Origin: Bacteroidota bacterium
Lineage (GTDB): Bacteria; Bacteroidota; Bacteroidia; Chitinophagales; Chitinophagaceae
Reading direction: 5' to 3'
Length of the DNA: 63,041 bases
Assembly (NCBI GenBank): GCA_947460175.1
Contig: CANHGW010000011.1
Span: 1 to 63,041, forward strand
Position numbers and translations under genes: made by a program. Numbering within the stretch: the first letter of the stretch is position 1; every line of letters begins with the position of its first letter. Under the pieces are notes generated by a model, which was not told the DNA's origin, made no database searches, and saw only the letters and a program-made list of their open reading frames with translations. This document shows positions 18,993 to 28,111 of the stretch, piece after piece.

Positions 18993-20399
18993 ATGAATTA
19001 TGATGTCATTGTAATCGGCGCAGGACCAGGAGGATATGTTGCAGCAATACGTGCTTCTCAATTGGGTTTTAAAACAGCTGTCATTGAGAAAGAAAGCCTT
19101 GGAGGTGTCTGTCTTAACTGGGGTTGTATCCCAACCAAAGCCTTATTAAAATCCGCTCAAGTATTTGAATATGCTAAGCATGCATCCGATTATGGTGTAA
19201 TGTTGGACAATCCTAAAGCTGACTTCAATGGTATGGTAAAACGTAGTCGTGGTGTTGCAGATAAGATGAGTAAAGGTGTTCAATTTCTTATGAAAAAGAA
19301 CAAAGTAGATGTCATCATGGGATATGGCAAAATAAAAGCCAAAGGCCAAGTAGAAGTAACAGCTACCGATGGAAAAGCAACTACTTATGATTGCAAACAC
19401 ATCATTATAGCAACAGGTGCAAGAGCTCGTGCTTTACCAAATTTACCTATTGATGGAAAAAAGGTAATTGGTTATCGCGAAGCTATGGTATTGCCAACTC
19501 AACCAAAATCATTGATAGTAGTAGGTAGCGGTGCCATTGGAGTTGAATTTGCTTATTTTTATAATAGCATTGGAACGAAAGTAACAATCGTAGAATTTTT
19601 ACCCAATATAGTACCAGTTGAAGATGAAGATGTATCAAAAGAATTGGCTAAGAGTTTCAAAAAACAAGGCATTGAAGTAATGACCAATGCTTCAGTAGAA
19701 AGCGTTGATATTAGCGGTGCAGGTGTAAAAGCAACCGTAAAAACAGCTACTGGTAATATCGTATTGGAAGCAGATATCGTATTAAGTGCTGTTGGTATTG
19801 TTTCAAATTTAGAGAATATCGGATTAGAGCAAGTAGGTGTTTTGACCGATAAAGGTAGAATTACTGTTGATGCATTTAGTCAAACAAATGTGCCAGGTAT
19901 TTATGCTATTGGTGATGCGTCTCCAGGTCAAGCATTGGCACACGTAGCAAGTAAAGAAGCCATAGTATGTGCTGAAAATATTGCTTACATGGAAAAGAAA
20001 TCGACACACAAACCTGAGCCAATAGATTATGCAAATGTACCAGGTTGTACATATTGTAATCCAGAAGTTGCAAGTGTAGGTATGACCGAAAAAGCAGCAA
20101 AAGAGGCTGGTTACGAAATTAAGGTTGGTAAGTTCCCATTTGTTGCGAGTGGTAAAGCAGCCGCAGCTGGTAACACAGAAGGATTTGTAAAAGTTATTTA
20201 TGATGCAAAATATGGCGAATGGTTAGGAACTCATATGATAGGAATAGGCGTAACTGACATGATTGCTGAAGCTGTACTTGGTCGTAAATTAGAAACTACC
20301 TACAAAGAAGTTTTAAATTCAATCCATCCTCATCCAACATTGAGCGAAGCTGTGAAAGAGGCAACTGCAATGGCTTATGGTGAAGCAACTGATATTTAA
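18993..20399 (+). CDS. lpdA: Dihydrolipoyl dehydrogenase (E3)
   Basis: A 468-aa FAD flavoprotein that reoxidises dihydrolipoamide in pyruvate and 2-oxoglutarate dehydrogenase complexes. It has the FAD-binding VIGAGPGGYVAA, the redox disulfide in GGVCLNWGCIPTKALL (about residues 38-53), the NAD-binding VVGSGAIGVEFAY, the second FAD site GIYAIGDAS, and the C-terminal catalytic HPHPTLSEAVKEA. Length is standard. A terminator follows at 20421-20460, so it is a single-gene unit with the E1/E2 genes elsewhere. Confidence 0.97.
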   Translation: MNYDVIVIGAGPGGYVAAIRASQLGFKTAVIEKESLGGVCLNWGCIPTKALLKSAQVFEYAKHASDYGVMLDNPKADFNGMVKRSRGVADKMSKGVQFLMKKNKVDVIMGYGKIKAKGQVEVTATDGKATTYDCKHIIIATGARARALPNLPIDGKKVIGYREAMVLPTQPKSLIVVGSGAIGVEFAYFYNSIGTKVTIVEFLPNIVPVEDEDVSKELAKSFKKQGIEVMTNASVESVDISGAGVKATVKTATGNIVLEADIVLSAVGIVSNLENIGLEQVGVLTDKGRITVDAFSQTNVPGIYAIGDASPGQALAHVASKEAIVCAENIAYMEKKSTHKPEPIDYANVPGCTYCNPEVASVGMTEKAAKEAGYEIKVGKFPFVASGKAAAAGNTEGFVKVIYDAKYGEWLGTHMIGIGVTDMIAEAVLGRKLETTYKEVLNSIHPHPTLSEAVKEATAMAYGEATDI

Positions 20400-20420
20400 T
20401 CAATATTAATAAATAAAAAG

Positions 20421-20460
20421 AAAATGCAGATTAGCTTGAGCTTTCTGCATTTTTGTTTTT
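20421..20460 (+). terminator. Rho-independent terminator after lpdA
   Basis: The stem aaatgcaga / tctgcattt, with a smaller agctt/agct element in the loop, is followed by a T-rich tail. It begins 22 nt after the lpdA stop. Confidence 0.8.
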
Positions 20461-20468
20461 AAATAAAT

Positions 20469-22403
20469 ATGATAGATAATAATTCCTATTGGTTAACCAA
20501 TCATGTTAAACGAACTGCCCTGAAAATTGGACTAGTACTTTTGATTTATCAGATTATTCGATTCTTATTTTTTATTATAAATATATCTTATTTTAATCAT
20601 GTAGGCTTTTTAGAATATGTTCGATTAGCATTTCATAGTATACGATTTGATTTGTCAATTGTGTTTGCAATCAATCTTCCTTTTGTTTTTTTTGCTTTAT
20701 TGCCCTTTGAGTTTACTTCTCGTAAATGGTATCAATACATACTAAATGCTTGGTTTATTCTTACCAATTCAGTTTGTTTTATTTTCGATATTGCAGATAT
20801 AGGCTATTATCCCTATGTACGTAAGAGAATGACGGCAGATGTATTGAATCTATTGGGTAAAAAATCTGATTTTATAGATTTAATGCCAGCTTACTTTAGA
20901 GAGTTTTGGTATGTGTTTTTATTCATAGGTATTTTATCTTTTTTATTTATTTTATCGACTAAAAAAATAAATCAACTCACCTCATTAAACAGAATGAGTA
21001 GTGTATTTTTGAAACGTTCAGTCATTTTAATACTAACTATTGGAATGAGTATACTCTTTATAAGAGGTGGCCTACAATTGAAGCCAATTCAACTATTTAA
21101 TGCCTTGTTAGTTGCTGATAATGCGGATGTGCCATTGATTGTTAATACACCATTTTCAATTTTACATTCTTTTGAACAAAAGAAACTAAAACCTCTTTCC
21201 TTCTTTTCAGAGACAGAGTTAAGTAAGCAAATCAATCCTATTAAAAATTATTCATCGAATCAACCTATGAATAAGATGAATGTAGTAATGATTATTTTAG
21301 AAAGTTTTGGAAAGGGATATACTGGTATAGGTAGTCGAACTAGTTTCACTCCATTTTTAGATAGTTTAATGTCAGAAGGGCTCGTGTTTTCGAATGCATT
21401 TGCCAATGCATATAGATCTTCCGATGGTATTCCTGCTTGTATTGCAGGTATACCACATTTTATGGACGAACCATTTGTTACCTCATCCTATGCTACGAAT
21501 AAAATCGACGCATTACCTTCATTATTGAAGCAAGAAGGTTATTCAAGTTCATTTTTTCATGGAGGTACAAATGGGACTATGAGTTTTGATGTTTTTGCTT
21601 CTCATGCTGGTTTTGATCAATATTTTGGAAGATCAGAATATGGCAATGATGCTGATTACGATGGTACTTGGGGTATTTGGGATCAACCATTTCTGCACTT
21701 TTTTGGTAATCAATTAGATCAACAAAAGCAACCTTTTTTCTCGACAATTTTCACACTGAGTTCCCATGAGCCATTTGCTTTGCCGAAAGGTTATCAAAAT
21801 TCAACAATACAAGCTTTGCGAAGTATAGAACGAGGCGTGGCTTATTCTGATGAATCCTTGAAATCTTTTTTCAAGTCAATCGAAAATAAGAAATGGTACA
21901 ACAATACGTTGTTTGTAATTACTGCTGATCATAATTTTCTTGCTTGTAAAGATTCGTTGAATTATTATAATCAACACATAGGTTTGTTTTCTATACCTGT
22001 GTTGTTTTACAAACCAAACGATAAGAGTTTAAAAGGGACTAATACTGAATTGTTTCAACAGATAGATATCATGCCGACTATTTTGAATTACATGCATTAT
22101 CCCAATTCATTTTTTGCATTTGGTAAAAGTGGATTTGACACATCAACCAATGCCATGGCATATTGTATGATTGATAATTATAATTATACAAGGGTTGAGG
22201 AATACGTGTTTACAGGTTATGGCAATAGTATCGATGCCGTGTATGATTTCAAACAAGATAGTACACTTCAACATAAAATGCTCGAAAGAGATTCAATAAT
22301 AGAAAAAAGAATTTCTACTTATAAAGCATTTAAGCAATTGCTTTTTAATACTATAATTGATAATAAACAGAGTAGAGAAACATTTTTAAATACAAGCAAT
22401 TAA
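20469..22403 (+). CDS. LTA-synthase-like sulfatase-fold membrane protein
   Basis: A 644-aa protein with about five membrane helices in the first 215 residues, then a periplasmic alkaline-phosphatase/sulfatase-fold domain. The domain opens with MNVVMIILESFGKGYTG and shows FSNAFANAYRSSDGIPACIAG, where the Ser/Thr nucleophile of LtaS-like enzymes lies, then FTLSSHEPF, ITADHNF and DIMPTILNYM. Relatives transfer phosphoglycerol or phosphoethanolamine to envelope polymers. In a Gram-negative host lipoteichoic acid is not expected, so the substrate is unknown. Its 3' end overlaps the convergent AMP nucleosidase gene by 4 nt. Confidence 0.85.
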   Translation: MIDNNSYWLTNHVKRTALKIGLVLLIYQIIRFLFFIINISYFNHVGFLEYVRLAFHSIRFDLSIVFAINLPFVFFALLPFEFTSRKWYQYILNAWFILTNSVCFIFDIADIGYYPYVRKRMTADVLNLLGKKSDFIDLMPAYFREFWYVFLFIGILSFLFILSTKKINQLTSLNRMSSVFLKRSVILILTIGMSILFIRGGLQLKPIQLFNALLVADNADVPLIVNTPFSILHSFEQKKLKPLSFFSETELSKQINPIKNYSSNQPMNKMNVVMIILESFGKGYTGIGSRTSFTPFLDSLMSEGLVFSNAFANAYRSSDGIPACIAGIPHFMDEPFVTSSYATNKIDALPSLLKQEGYSSSFFHGGTNGTMSFDVFASHAGFDQYFGRSEYGNDADYDGTWGIWDQPFLHFFGNQLDQQKQPFFSTIFTLSSHEPFALPKGYQNSTIQALRSIERGVAYSDESLKSFFKSIENKKWYNNTLFVITADHNFLACKDSLNYYNQHIGLFSIPVLFYKPNDKSLKGTNTELFQQIDIMPTILNYMHYPNSFFAFGKSGFDTSTNAMAYCMIDNYNYTRVEEYVFTGYGNSIDAVYDFKQDSTLQHKMLERDSIIEKRISTYKAFKQLLFNTIIDNKQSRETFLNTSN

Positions 22404-23170
22404 TATTTCAAATGGCGTACAGTATTCCCATTATTGATAAGTTGCTTAAGTGAATCAATTCCAATATTTAAATGTTTATCTACATATTGAGATGTGACCG
22501 ATTTATCACTATCAGATGTTTTGACTCCTTCGGGCACCATAGGCTGATCGCTGACTAAGAGTAAAGCGCCGGTGGGTATACGATTGTAAAAACCAGTAAT
22601 AAAAATAGTCGCCGTTTCCATATCAATGGCCATAGCCCTAATTTGTTTCAAATAATCTTTAAATACATTGTCATGTTCCCAAACACGTCTATTTGTAGTA
22701 TAACATGTACCTGTCCAATAATCAAAGCCTTTATCGCGAATAGTAGTGGATATAGCTTTTTCTAATGCAAAAGCAGGTAGTGCTGGTACTTCGGGTGGGA
22801 AGTAGTCGTTACTCGTACCTTCACCTCGGATAGCTGCAATGGGTAATATAAAATCACCTACTTTGTTTTTACGTTTTAGTCCACCACATTTACCCAAAAA
22901 CAAGACAGCTTTAGGAGCAATGGCGGAGAGTAAATCCATGATGGTAGCAGATGAAGCTGAGCCCATTCCAAAATTGATGATAGTAATATCATTTGCTGTT
23001 GCGCATTGCATAGGTTTATCTTTTCCTATCACTTTTACTTTATGCATTTTTGCAAATAAGTCAACATAATTTGAAAAATTGGTTAGTAAAATATACTTAC
23101 CAAAATTTTCTAAGGATTCACCAGTATAACGTGGAAGCCAATTTTTTACAATTTCTTGTTTGGTTTTCAT
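22400..23170 (-). CDS. amn: AMP nucleosidase
   Basis: A 256-aa nucleoside phosphorylase-fold enzyme of the short AMP nucleosidase type found in Bacteroidota; it cleaves AMP to adenine and ribose 5-phosphate. Supporting words are ITIINFGMGSASSATIMDLL, LFLGKCGGLKRKNKVGDFIL, MAIDMETATIF and LLLVSDQPM with the catalytic Asp. The start is set at the ATG at 23170; the GTG at 23176 overlaps the predicted -7 box TAACTTTG. Only 5 nt separate box and ATG, which predicts a leaderless mRNA. Confidence 0.9.
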   Translation of the reverse strand: MKTKQEIVKNWLPRYTGESLENFGKYILLTNFSNYVDLFAKMHKVKVIGKDKPMQCATANDITIINFGMGSASSATIMDLLSAIAPKAVLFLGKCGGLKRKNKVGDFILPIAAIRGEGTSNDYFPPEVPALPAFALEKAISTTIRDKGFDYWTGTCYTTNRRVWEHDNVFKDYLKQIRAMAIDMETATIFITGFYNRIPTGALLLVSDQPMVPEGVKTSDSDKSVTSQYVDKHLNIGIDSLKQLINNGNTVRHLKY

Positions 23171-23175
23171 ATCCA

Positions 23176-23183
23176 CAAAGTTA
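23176..23183 (-). promoter_or_regulatory. Predicted -7 box (TAACTTTG) of amn
   Basis: The minus strand reads TAACTTTG, then 5 nt, then ATG. The match to TAnnTTTG is exact. Its position argues that translation starts at 23170 and not at the GTG inside the box. Confidence 0.45.
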
Positions 23184-23245
23184 GTGAATTTAAATTAAGG
23201 TTACTTTATGAAATTGTAACCTATACGAATTAGAGAATGCTTATA

Positions 23246-23986
23246 TTATTTTTTCACGTGAATGATCTGAATAATACGTGCTTTATCTAAGGTCTTCATG
23301 ATAAGATAAGTTAAATCAAATTCATACCACTTAGTAGCAAAATTTGCATTTTGGCTATTATAATGATGATTGTTTTGAAACAACTCACCCATTAAAAAAA
23401 ATCCCCAAGGGCTGCTATTTTTTGATTGATCGCCATTGTCATAATTGGTATAACCATATTTATGTCCGCACCAATTTACTATTGCACCTTGCACTGCACC
23501 CATGAAAAAATGAATAGGTAATAATAAAAAGAACCAATAGCTAGGTGAGAAATAAATGTAAAATGAAATATATAAAAGTGCAAAAACGATTCGAGTGAAT
23601 ACATGATTCCCAAATTTATCAAGTCGATCCCATTCAGGTAAATAAGCATTTGTAAATTGTATATCTGGTGAATATGTTCTTTTTACAAGGCTACGAAACA
23701 TATTATGCGTACTCTTCATCATTTGCCATACATCTGTAAAAAAATGTGGAGAATGAGGGTCCTCTTTTGTATCACTATGTTCATGATGCATTCGATGCAA
23801 TATGCCATAAGCTCGTGGTACTAAGAATGAAGACCCTTGTAGGAGCCATGTAATAAAATAAAATGTTTTTTCCCATTTTTTACTTGTTGTGTACATCTGA
23901 TGGGTTGCAAAACGATGTAAAAAAAACGAATGAAAAAATAACGAAAGAAACCAATGTGTGAAGAAAAATGTAAGAATAACAAGCAT
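23246..23986 (-). CDS. Acyl-CoA/fatty acid desaturase
   Basis: A 246-aa membrane di-iron desaturase. Three histidine boxes are visible: HRFATH (residues 24-29), HRMHHEHSD (about 80-88) and QNNHHYNS (about 207-214). Membrane segments lie before box 1, around box 2 and between boxes 2 and 3. The third box reads QNNHH instead of the HNNHH of delta-9 enzymes. It probably introduces a double bond into acyl chains for membrane fluidity; position and carrier are not known from sequence. It is transcribed alone, with 241 nt of gene-free AT-rich sequence on its upstream side. Confidence 0.88.
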   Translation of the reverse strand: MLVILTFFFTHWFLSLFFHSFFLHRFATHQMYTTSKKWEKTFYFITWLLQGSSFLVPRAYGILHRMHHEHSDTKEDPHSPHFFTDVWQMMKSTHNMFRSLVKRTYSPDIQFTNAYLPEWDRLDKFGNHVFTRIVFALLYISFYIYFSPSYWFFLLLPIHFFMGAVQGAIVNWCGHKYGYTNYDNGDQSKNSSPWGFFLMGELFQNNHHYNSQNANFATKWYEFDLTYLIMKTLDKARIIQIIHVKK

Positions 23987-24227
23987 TAAAAGAATAATTA
24001 GTTTTTGAAGATAATGTCAAAAAGGTAATTATTTGAAATTAATCTGTCTATACAATATAAATTAGGAGATGTAGGTTTAAATTTCGTAAAAGAACGATTA
24101 ATGTTGAACAACTAATTTTTTAGAATTTGTTCCGCATTTTACAAGTTAATTTCAATTTTTTAAATTATTAACTGCAATTAAATCAAATTAGACAAGATTG
24201 TAACTATAAATAAAAAAGAAACGAATC

Positions 24228-24935
24228 TTATATTGCACGCTGTGCAGCTTTCAATTGTTTGAAAAGTTTGAATCCATGCTTTACAAAAGAGAAGGTTTTT
24301 ACACTAGCTGTACCACCCATACGATCTCTAAAATGAATTGGAACCCATTTTATTTTAGAAGCTCTATTACTTCGAACGGTTACGTAAATATTGGCTAAAT
24401 GAAAATCTGCAGGTACATCGTTTACAAATAACTGCATTATATCTGAATGAATGAGACGATAGGGGACATTTGGATCCCGAAGCCATTGGCCTGTAGCTAC
24501 AAATACAAACAGTGTTACAAAATGTGAAACAATTATTCGTTGATTACCATCATCGCGTGTTTTTCTAACACCGTAGATACATTTATTATTTTCTGTAAGT
24601 GGTATAAATTCTTTGAAATATATTGGATCGCATTGTCCATCACTATCTATTTGAAATATCCAATCTGCCCCTTTTGCAATTGCATATTTATAGCCATATA
24701 TGCACGTTTGACCGTGACCGCTATTGGCTTTATTAATTACATGAATTCGAGGATGTAGTTCAGCTAATTTTTCAATATGTTGCAACGTTGTATCCTTACT
24801 TCCATCATTTAAAATGCACAATGTATAATTTAAAGCAAGTTGATCTAATGCAGTAGTCCATTCATTTACAACGAAGTCGATTGCTTCTTCTTCATTGTAT
24901 ACAGGCATGATGATCCACAAATTATTTATTGGCAT
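24228..24935 (-). CDS. Family 2 glycosyltransferase
   Basis: A 235-aa GT2 enzyme similar to polyprenyl-phosphate sugar transferases. It has the nucleotide-binding start LWIIMPVYNEEEA, NDGSKDTT, the metal-binding DxD in FQIDSDGQCDP, and an acceptor-region RDRMGGTAS. There is no clear membrane anchor. It overlaps the upstream glf gene by 14 nt, so the pair is co-translated. This suggests a glycan containing galactofuranose, though the transferred sugar is not evident. Confidence 0.88.
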   Translation of the reverse strand: MPINNLWIIMPVYNEEEAIDFVVNEWTTALDQLALNYTLCILNDGSKDTTLQHIEKLAELHPRIHVINKANSGHGQTCIYGYKYAIAKGADWIFQIDSDGQCDPIYFKEFIPLTENNKCIYGVRKTRDDGNQRIIVSHFVTLFVFVATGQWLRDPNVPYRLIHSDIMQLFVNDVPADFHLANIYVTVRSNRASKIKWVPIHFRDRMGGTASVKTFSFVKHGFKLFKQLKAAQRAI

Positions 24936-26037
24936 GAGTTGCTTTTAGGGCTTCAAAAGTACGTAAAGCATTTTCAATTACTTCATCTGTATTAAAATAT
25001 TTATATTCTGCAAGTCTACCGCAGAAATAAACATTTTTCTCTAAAGTCTCTTTTTCTGCTAATAACCTATATTTTTCATACAATTGATGATTTTCTTCGG
25101 TAGGAATAGGATAGTATGGATCACCTTCGGCTCGAGGGTATTCGTATGAGATTACAGTATGAGGATGTTGTTGTTGAGTTACGTGTTTGATTTCGACTGT
25201 CCGAGTATAATCATGTTCATTTGGATAATTTACTTGTACATTTTTTTGTCTATACTCTTCATCGTATTCTTTAAATTCAAATTCAAGAGAGCGCCAAGGA
25301 AGTTTACCATAACATTGATTGAAATATTCATCGATAGGGCCAGTATAGATAGTAATAGGTGTATTAATATCCAATGATTTATAATCTGTTTCTAAACGTT
25401 TTTCAATCAACGGATGATTGGTCATTTTTTCAAAAAGAGCTGTAAATCCTTCTTTGGGAGTCAATTGAAATTGATGGTCAACGTATCGACAGTCTTCATT
25501 GAAGCGAACTGGAATGCGACCACATACACTTGTGGCTAGGTCTTTTGGATGCATATCCCATTGTTTCAATGTGTAACCTAGGTAGAATGCTTCATACATT
25601 TCTTTTCCTACTCTTGATAATACAAATTCTTCTGAATTTTGGGGGTTATCAATTTTTTCTCTCACTTCTTCAAGCAATGCTTGACCCTCTTCAGGTGTTA
25701 ATGTTGGTTTTTTAAAAAACTGAGCAAGTGTTAATAGATTGATTGGAAATGGAAAATATTCACCTCTTGAATAGCTCGTAACAAAATAATTTCCCTGAAT
25801 CCATTCAGTAAATTGCGATAAATAATCAACCAGTTCTTGATGATTTGTTCGGAAATAATGTGGACCATATTGATGTATAAGCACGCCAGATTCATGTTTG
25901 CGATCATAACAATTGCCTGCAACATGATTTCGCTTATCTATAAGTAATACCTTCCATCCAAGTTGGGTGGCACAACGTTCGGCTATTACACTTCCTACAG
26001 GACCTGCACCAACAATAAGTATATCGTAATTAGTCAT
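24922..26037 (-). CDS. glf: UDP-galactopyranose mutase
   Basis: A 371-aa flavoenzyme that interconverts UDP-galactopyranose and UDP-galactofuranose. The FAD-binding start ILIVGAGPVGSVIAE, the RNHVAGNCYD loop, IHQYGPHYFRTN (the His of the substrate/FAD region), GYTLKQWDM, and the C-terminal YFCGRLAEYKYFNTDE are typical. The length is normal. It is the upstream partner of the GT2 gene (14-nt overlap), and the two probably build a surface glycan. Confidence 0.95.
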   Translation of the reverse strand: MTNYDILIVGAGPVGSVIAERCATQLGWKVLLIDKRNHVAGNCYDRKHESGVLIHQYGPHYFRTNHQELVDYLSQFTEWIQGNYFVTSYSRGEYFPFPINLLTLAQFFKKPTLTPEEGQALLEEVREKIDNPQNSEEFVLSRVGKEMYEAFYLGYTLKQWDMHPKDLATSVCGRIPVRFNEDCRYVDHQFQLTPKEGFTALFEKMTNHPLIEKRLETDYKSLDINTPITIYTGPIDEYFNQCYGKLPWRSLEFEFKEYDEEYRQKNVQVNYPNEHDYTRTVEIKHVTQQQHPHTVISYEYPRAEGDPYYPIPTEENHQLYEKYRLLAEKETLEKNVYFCGRLAEYKYFNTDEVIENALRTFEALKATHANK

Positions 26038-26128
26038 TTTATTAAATGTGTCGCGAAAATAACGCCAATTCTTCTATTTTGGATTAGAATTATTAATAAA
26101 ATGATTTGAATGTATTGTTTTCTAAGTA

Positions 26129-27403
26129 TTAGTTGCAATTATTGAAACTTAAGATAAATGTAGTGCCTTTGCCAAGTTCACTCATTACGTCGATTTTTCC
26201 TTTATGGGCATCTACTATGTTTTTTACATAAGTTAATCCCAGTCCAAACCCCTTTACATTATGTAAATTGCCTGTATGAGCTCGATAAAATTTTTCGTAA
26301 ATATGATTCTGCGTCTCTTTATCCATGCCTATACCATTGTCCTTGACAAGGATTTGTAGCTGCTTTCCATTATTTCGAGTTTCAAGGCTAATAATAGGAT
26401 TCTCTTTAGAATATTTTACTGCATTTTCTAATAAATTGATAATAATATTGGTAAAATGAACTTCATCAGCCTCAATAAAATCATTACTGGCATTCAGGTG
26501 AATATTAAATTCGGCACCAATATCTTCCATTTGTAATTGAGTATTTTCAGCAATTCGATGCAATTTCTCATGTACATTTATTTTTTTCCATTGCATCTTT
26601 ATCTCATCTTTTTCAAGTTCAGCTGCTTGCAGTATTTTCTCAACTTGCATATTCATACGTCTGTTTTCTTCATGTATGATACCAGTGTAGTATTTTATCT
26701 GTTCGGTATTGCTAATTACTTTAGCATTGGTCAATGCATCGGAGGCTAGTTGAATAGTAGCAATCGGTGTTTTGAATTCGTGCGTCATATTATTGATGAA
26801 ATCTGATTTGATTTCTGAAAGTTTTTTCTGACTCAACATTGTACGTATCATCAAAACGAACGCAGCAATAATAACAGTGGTAAATAATGCAGCAAAAAGT
26901 AAGAGTGTAGCTAAATGATTTTGAAAATAGTTCTCTGGTTCAACTATATATATATTCAAGGTTTCACTATTCAGAAAGTTTCCTTCAGTCAAGCCTGTTT
27001 TGTAATTGTTTTCTGCATCTCGATATTCTTGTTTGTAACCTGAACTAAACATCGTAGGTTGAAAAGCTTCATTTGTAATACAAAATTCAAATGGTTGTTT
27101 TATATTTTTTCGTCTAAACTCATCTCGAATAATTGCCTTCAATTGGTAATTACTCATAATTGTATAAGTTGGAATAAAATTTCCAAATGTTTGCGTTTGA
27201 AAATTTAAATAAAATCCATAAGTTTCTCTATTTTTTCGTTTTACAATAGAGTCTTTTATATTTTGTAAACTCACATACACATCATTATCATACTGCTCAT
27301 GTTTCAGTTGCATCGCACCTTGTATCCATTGTACTTGCAAATAGATTAAGCCTAGTAAGGAGAGGACAACTAATGTTATAATGACAGGAAAAGTACGTTT
27401 CAC
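26129..27403 (-). CDS. Orphan sensor histidine kinase (HisKA type)
   Basis: A 424-aa histidine kinase with two membrane helices (about 7-24 and 163-186) enclosing an extracytoplasmic sensor region of about 140 residues. The kinase core follows: the phosphorylated His in NNMTHEFKTPIATI, N-box NIIINLLENAVKYS, DNGIGM and GFGLGLTYVKNIV. The start is GTG at 27403, 4 nt after a TAnnTTTG box. No response regulator lies next to it; the neighbours are glf and a divergent yqgE paralog. Its partner must be elsewhere. Confidence 0.9.
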   Translation of the reverse strand: MKRTFPVIITLVVLSLLGLIYLQVQWIQGAMQLKHEQYDNDVYVSLQNIKDSIVKRKNRETYGFYLNFQTQTFGNFIPTYTIMSNYQLKAIIRDEFRRKNIKQPFEFCITNEAFQPTMFSSGYKQEYRDAENNYKTGLTEGNFLNSETLNIYIVEPENYFQNHLATLLLFAALFTTVIIAAFVLMIRTMLSQKKLSEIKSDFINNMTHEFKTPIATIQLASDALTNAKVISNTEQIKYYTGIIHEENRRMNMQVEKILQAAELEKDEIKMQWKKINVHEKLHRIAENTQLQMEDIGAEFNIHLNASNDFIEADEVHFTNIIINLLENAVKYSKENPIISLETRNNGKQLQILVKDNGIGMDKETQNHIYEKFYRAHTGNLHNVKGFGLGLTYVKNIVDAHKGKIDVMSELGKGTTFILSFNNCN

Positions 27404-27407
27404 CTCG

Positions 27408-27415
27408 CAAAAGTA
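27408..27415 (-). promoter_or_regulatory. Predicted -7 box (TACTTTTG) of the orphan kinase
   Basis: The minus strand reads TACTTTTG, then CGAG, then the GTG start of the kinase. The exact TAnnTTTG match and the 4-nt gap predict a leaderless transcript. Confidence 0.42.
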
Positions 27416-27532
27416 ACAAAAGCTATCGTGTAACCTTCCTAGTTTTATTTATTTTAACAGCCAACATAATTTTTTAAATTATTTGTTTTGATTCTTATTA
27501 ATTTGATATTATCTTGTTTGAAAGTTGAGAGT

Positions 27533-28111
27533 ATGTTCGAAGATTTTATACAATATAAAACTAATATCAAACAAGGTGTAGGTAAACTACTGATTTCAGA
27601 ACCTATGCTATTAGACTCTAATTTCCAGAAAACAGTTATTTATCTTTGTAATCATTCTGTAAAAGAATCTGTAGGCTATGTTTTAAACCGATTGGCTTCA
27701 AACGATTTATCTTATTATTTGCCTGAACTTGATGGTATTCAATTTCCACTGTTCATTGGTGGGCCTGTAGGACTTAATACCTTGCATTTTATTCACACGG
27801 AGTCTAGTAAATTAGGGGGTGATTTAATAGATCAAAACATTTATTGGGGTGGAGATTTAACAACTGCAATTGATTTGATCAAAAACGCACAACTTACTCC
27901 TAATCAGTGTAAATTCTTTCTTGGATATTCGGGCTGGGGCGAAGGCCAATTAGATGCCGAAATGGATATGAATTCATGGATAGTTGGTAATGCATCTGAC
28001 CAGTTAGTTCTTAAAACTGAGCATGAACAACTTTGGAAAAAATCAATAGAAAGTTTAGGTGATAAATTTAAAAATTTACTTTTCATTCCGAAAGATCCTA
28101 CACTTAATTAA
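27533..28111 (+). CDS. YqgE/AlgH family protein (paralog 2)
   Basis: A 192-aa YqgE/AlgH family protein, counted from the ATG at 27533 (MFEDFIQYKTNIKQG). It shares KLLISEPMLLDSNFQKTV, VGYVLNRL, FIGGPVGLNTLHFIH, NIYWGGDLTTAI and FFLGYSGWGEGQLDAEM with the family. It is clearly diverged from the copy at 2534-3025, so this is not a recent duplication. It converges with hldD, overlapping it by 4 nt. Function is unknown. Confidence 0.88.
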   Translation: MFEDFIQYKTNIKQGVGKLLISEPMLLDSNFQKTVIYLCNHSVKESVGYVLNRLASNDLSYYLPELDGIQFPLFIGGPVGLNTLHFIHTESSKLGGDLIDQNIYWGGDLTTAIDLIKNAQLTPNQCKFFLGYSGWGEGQLDAEMDMNSWIVGNASDQLVLKTEHEQLWKKSIESLGDKFKNLLFIPKDPTLN

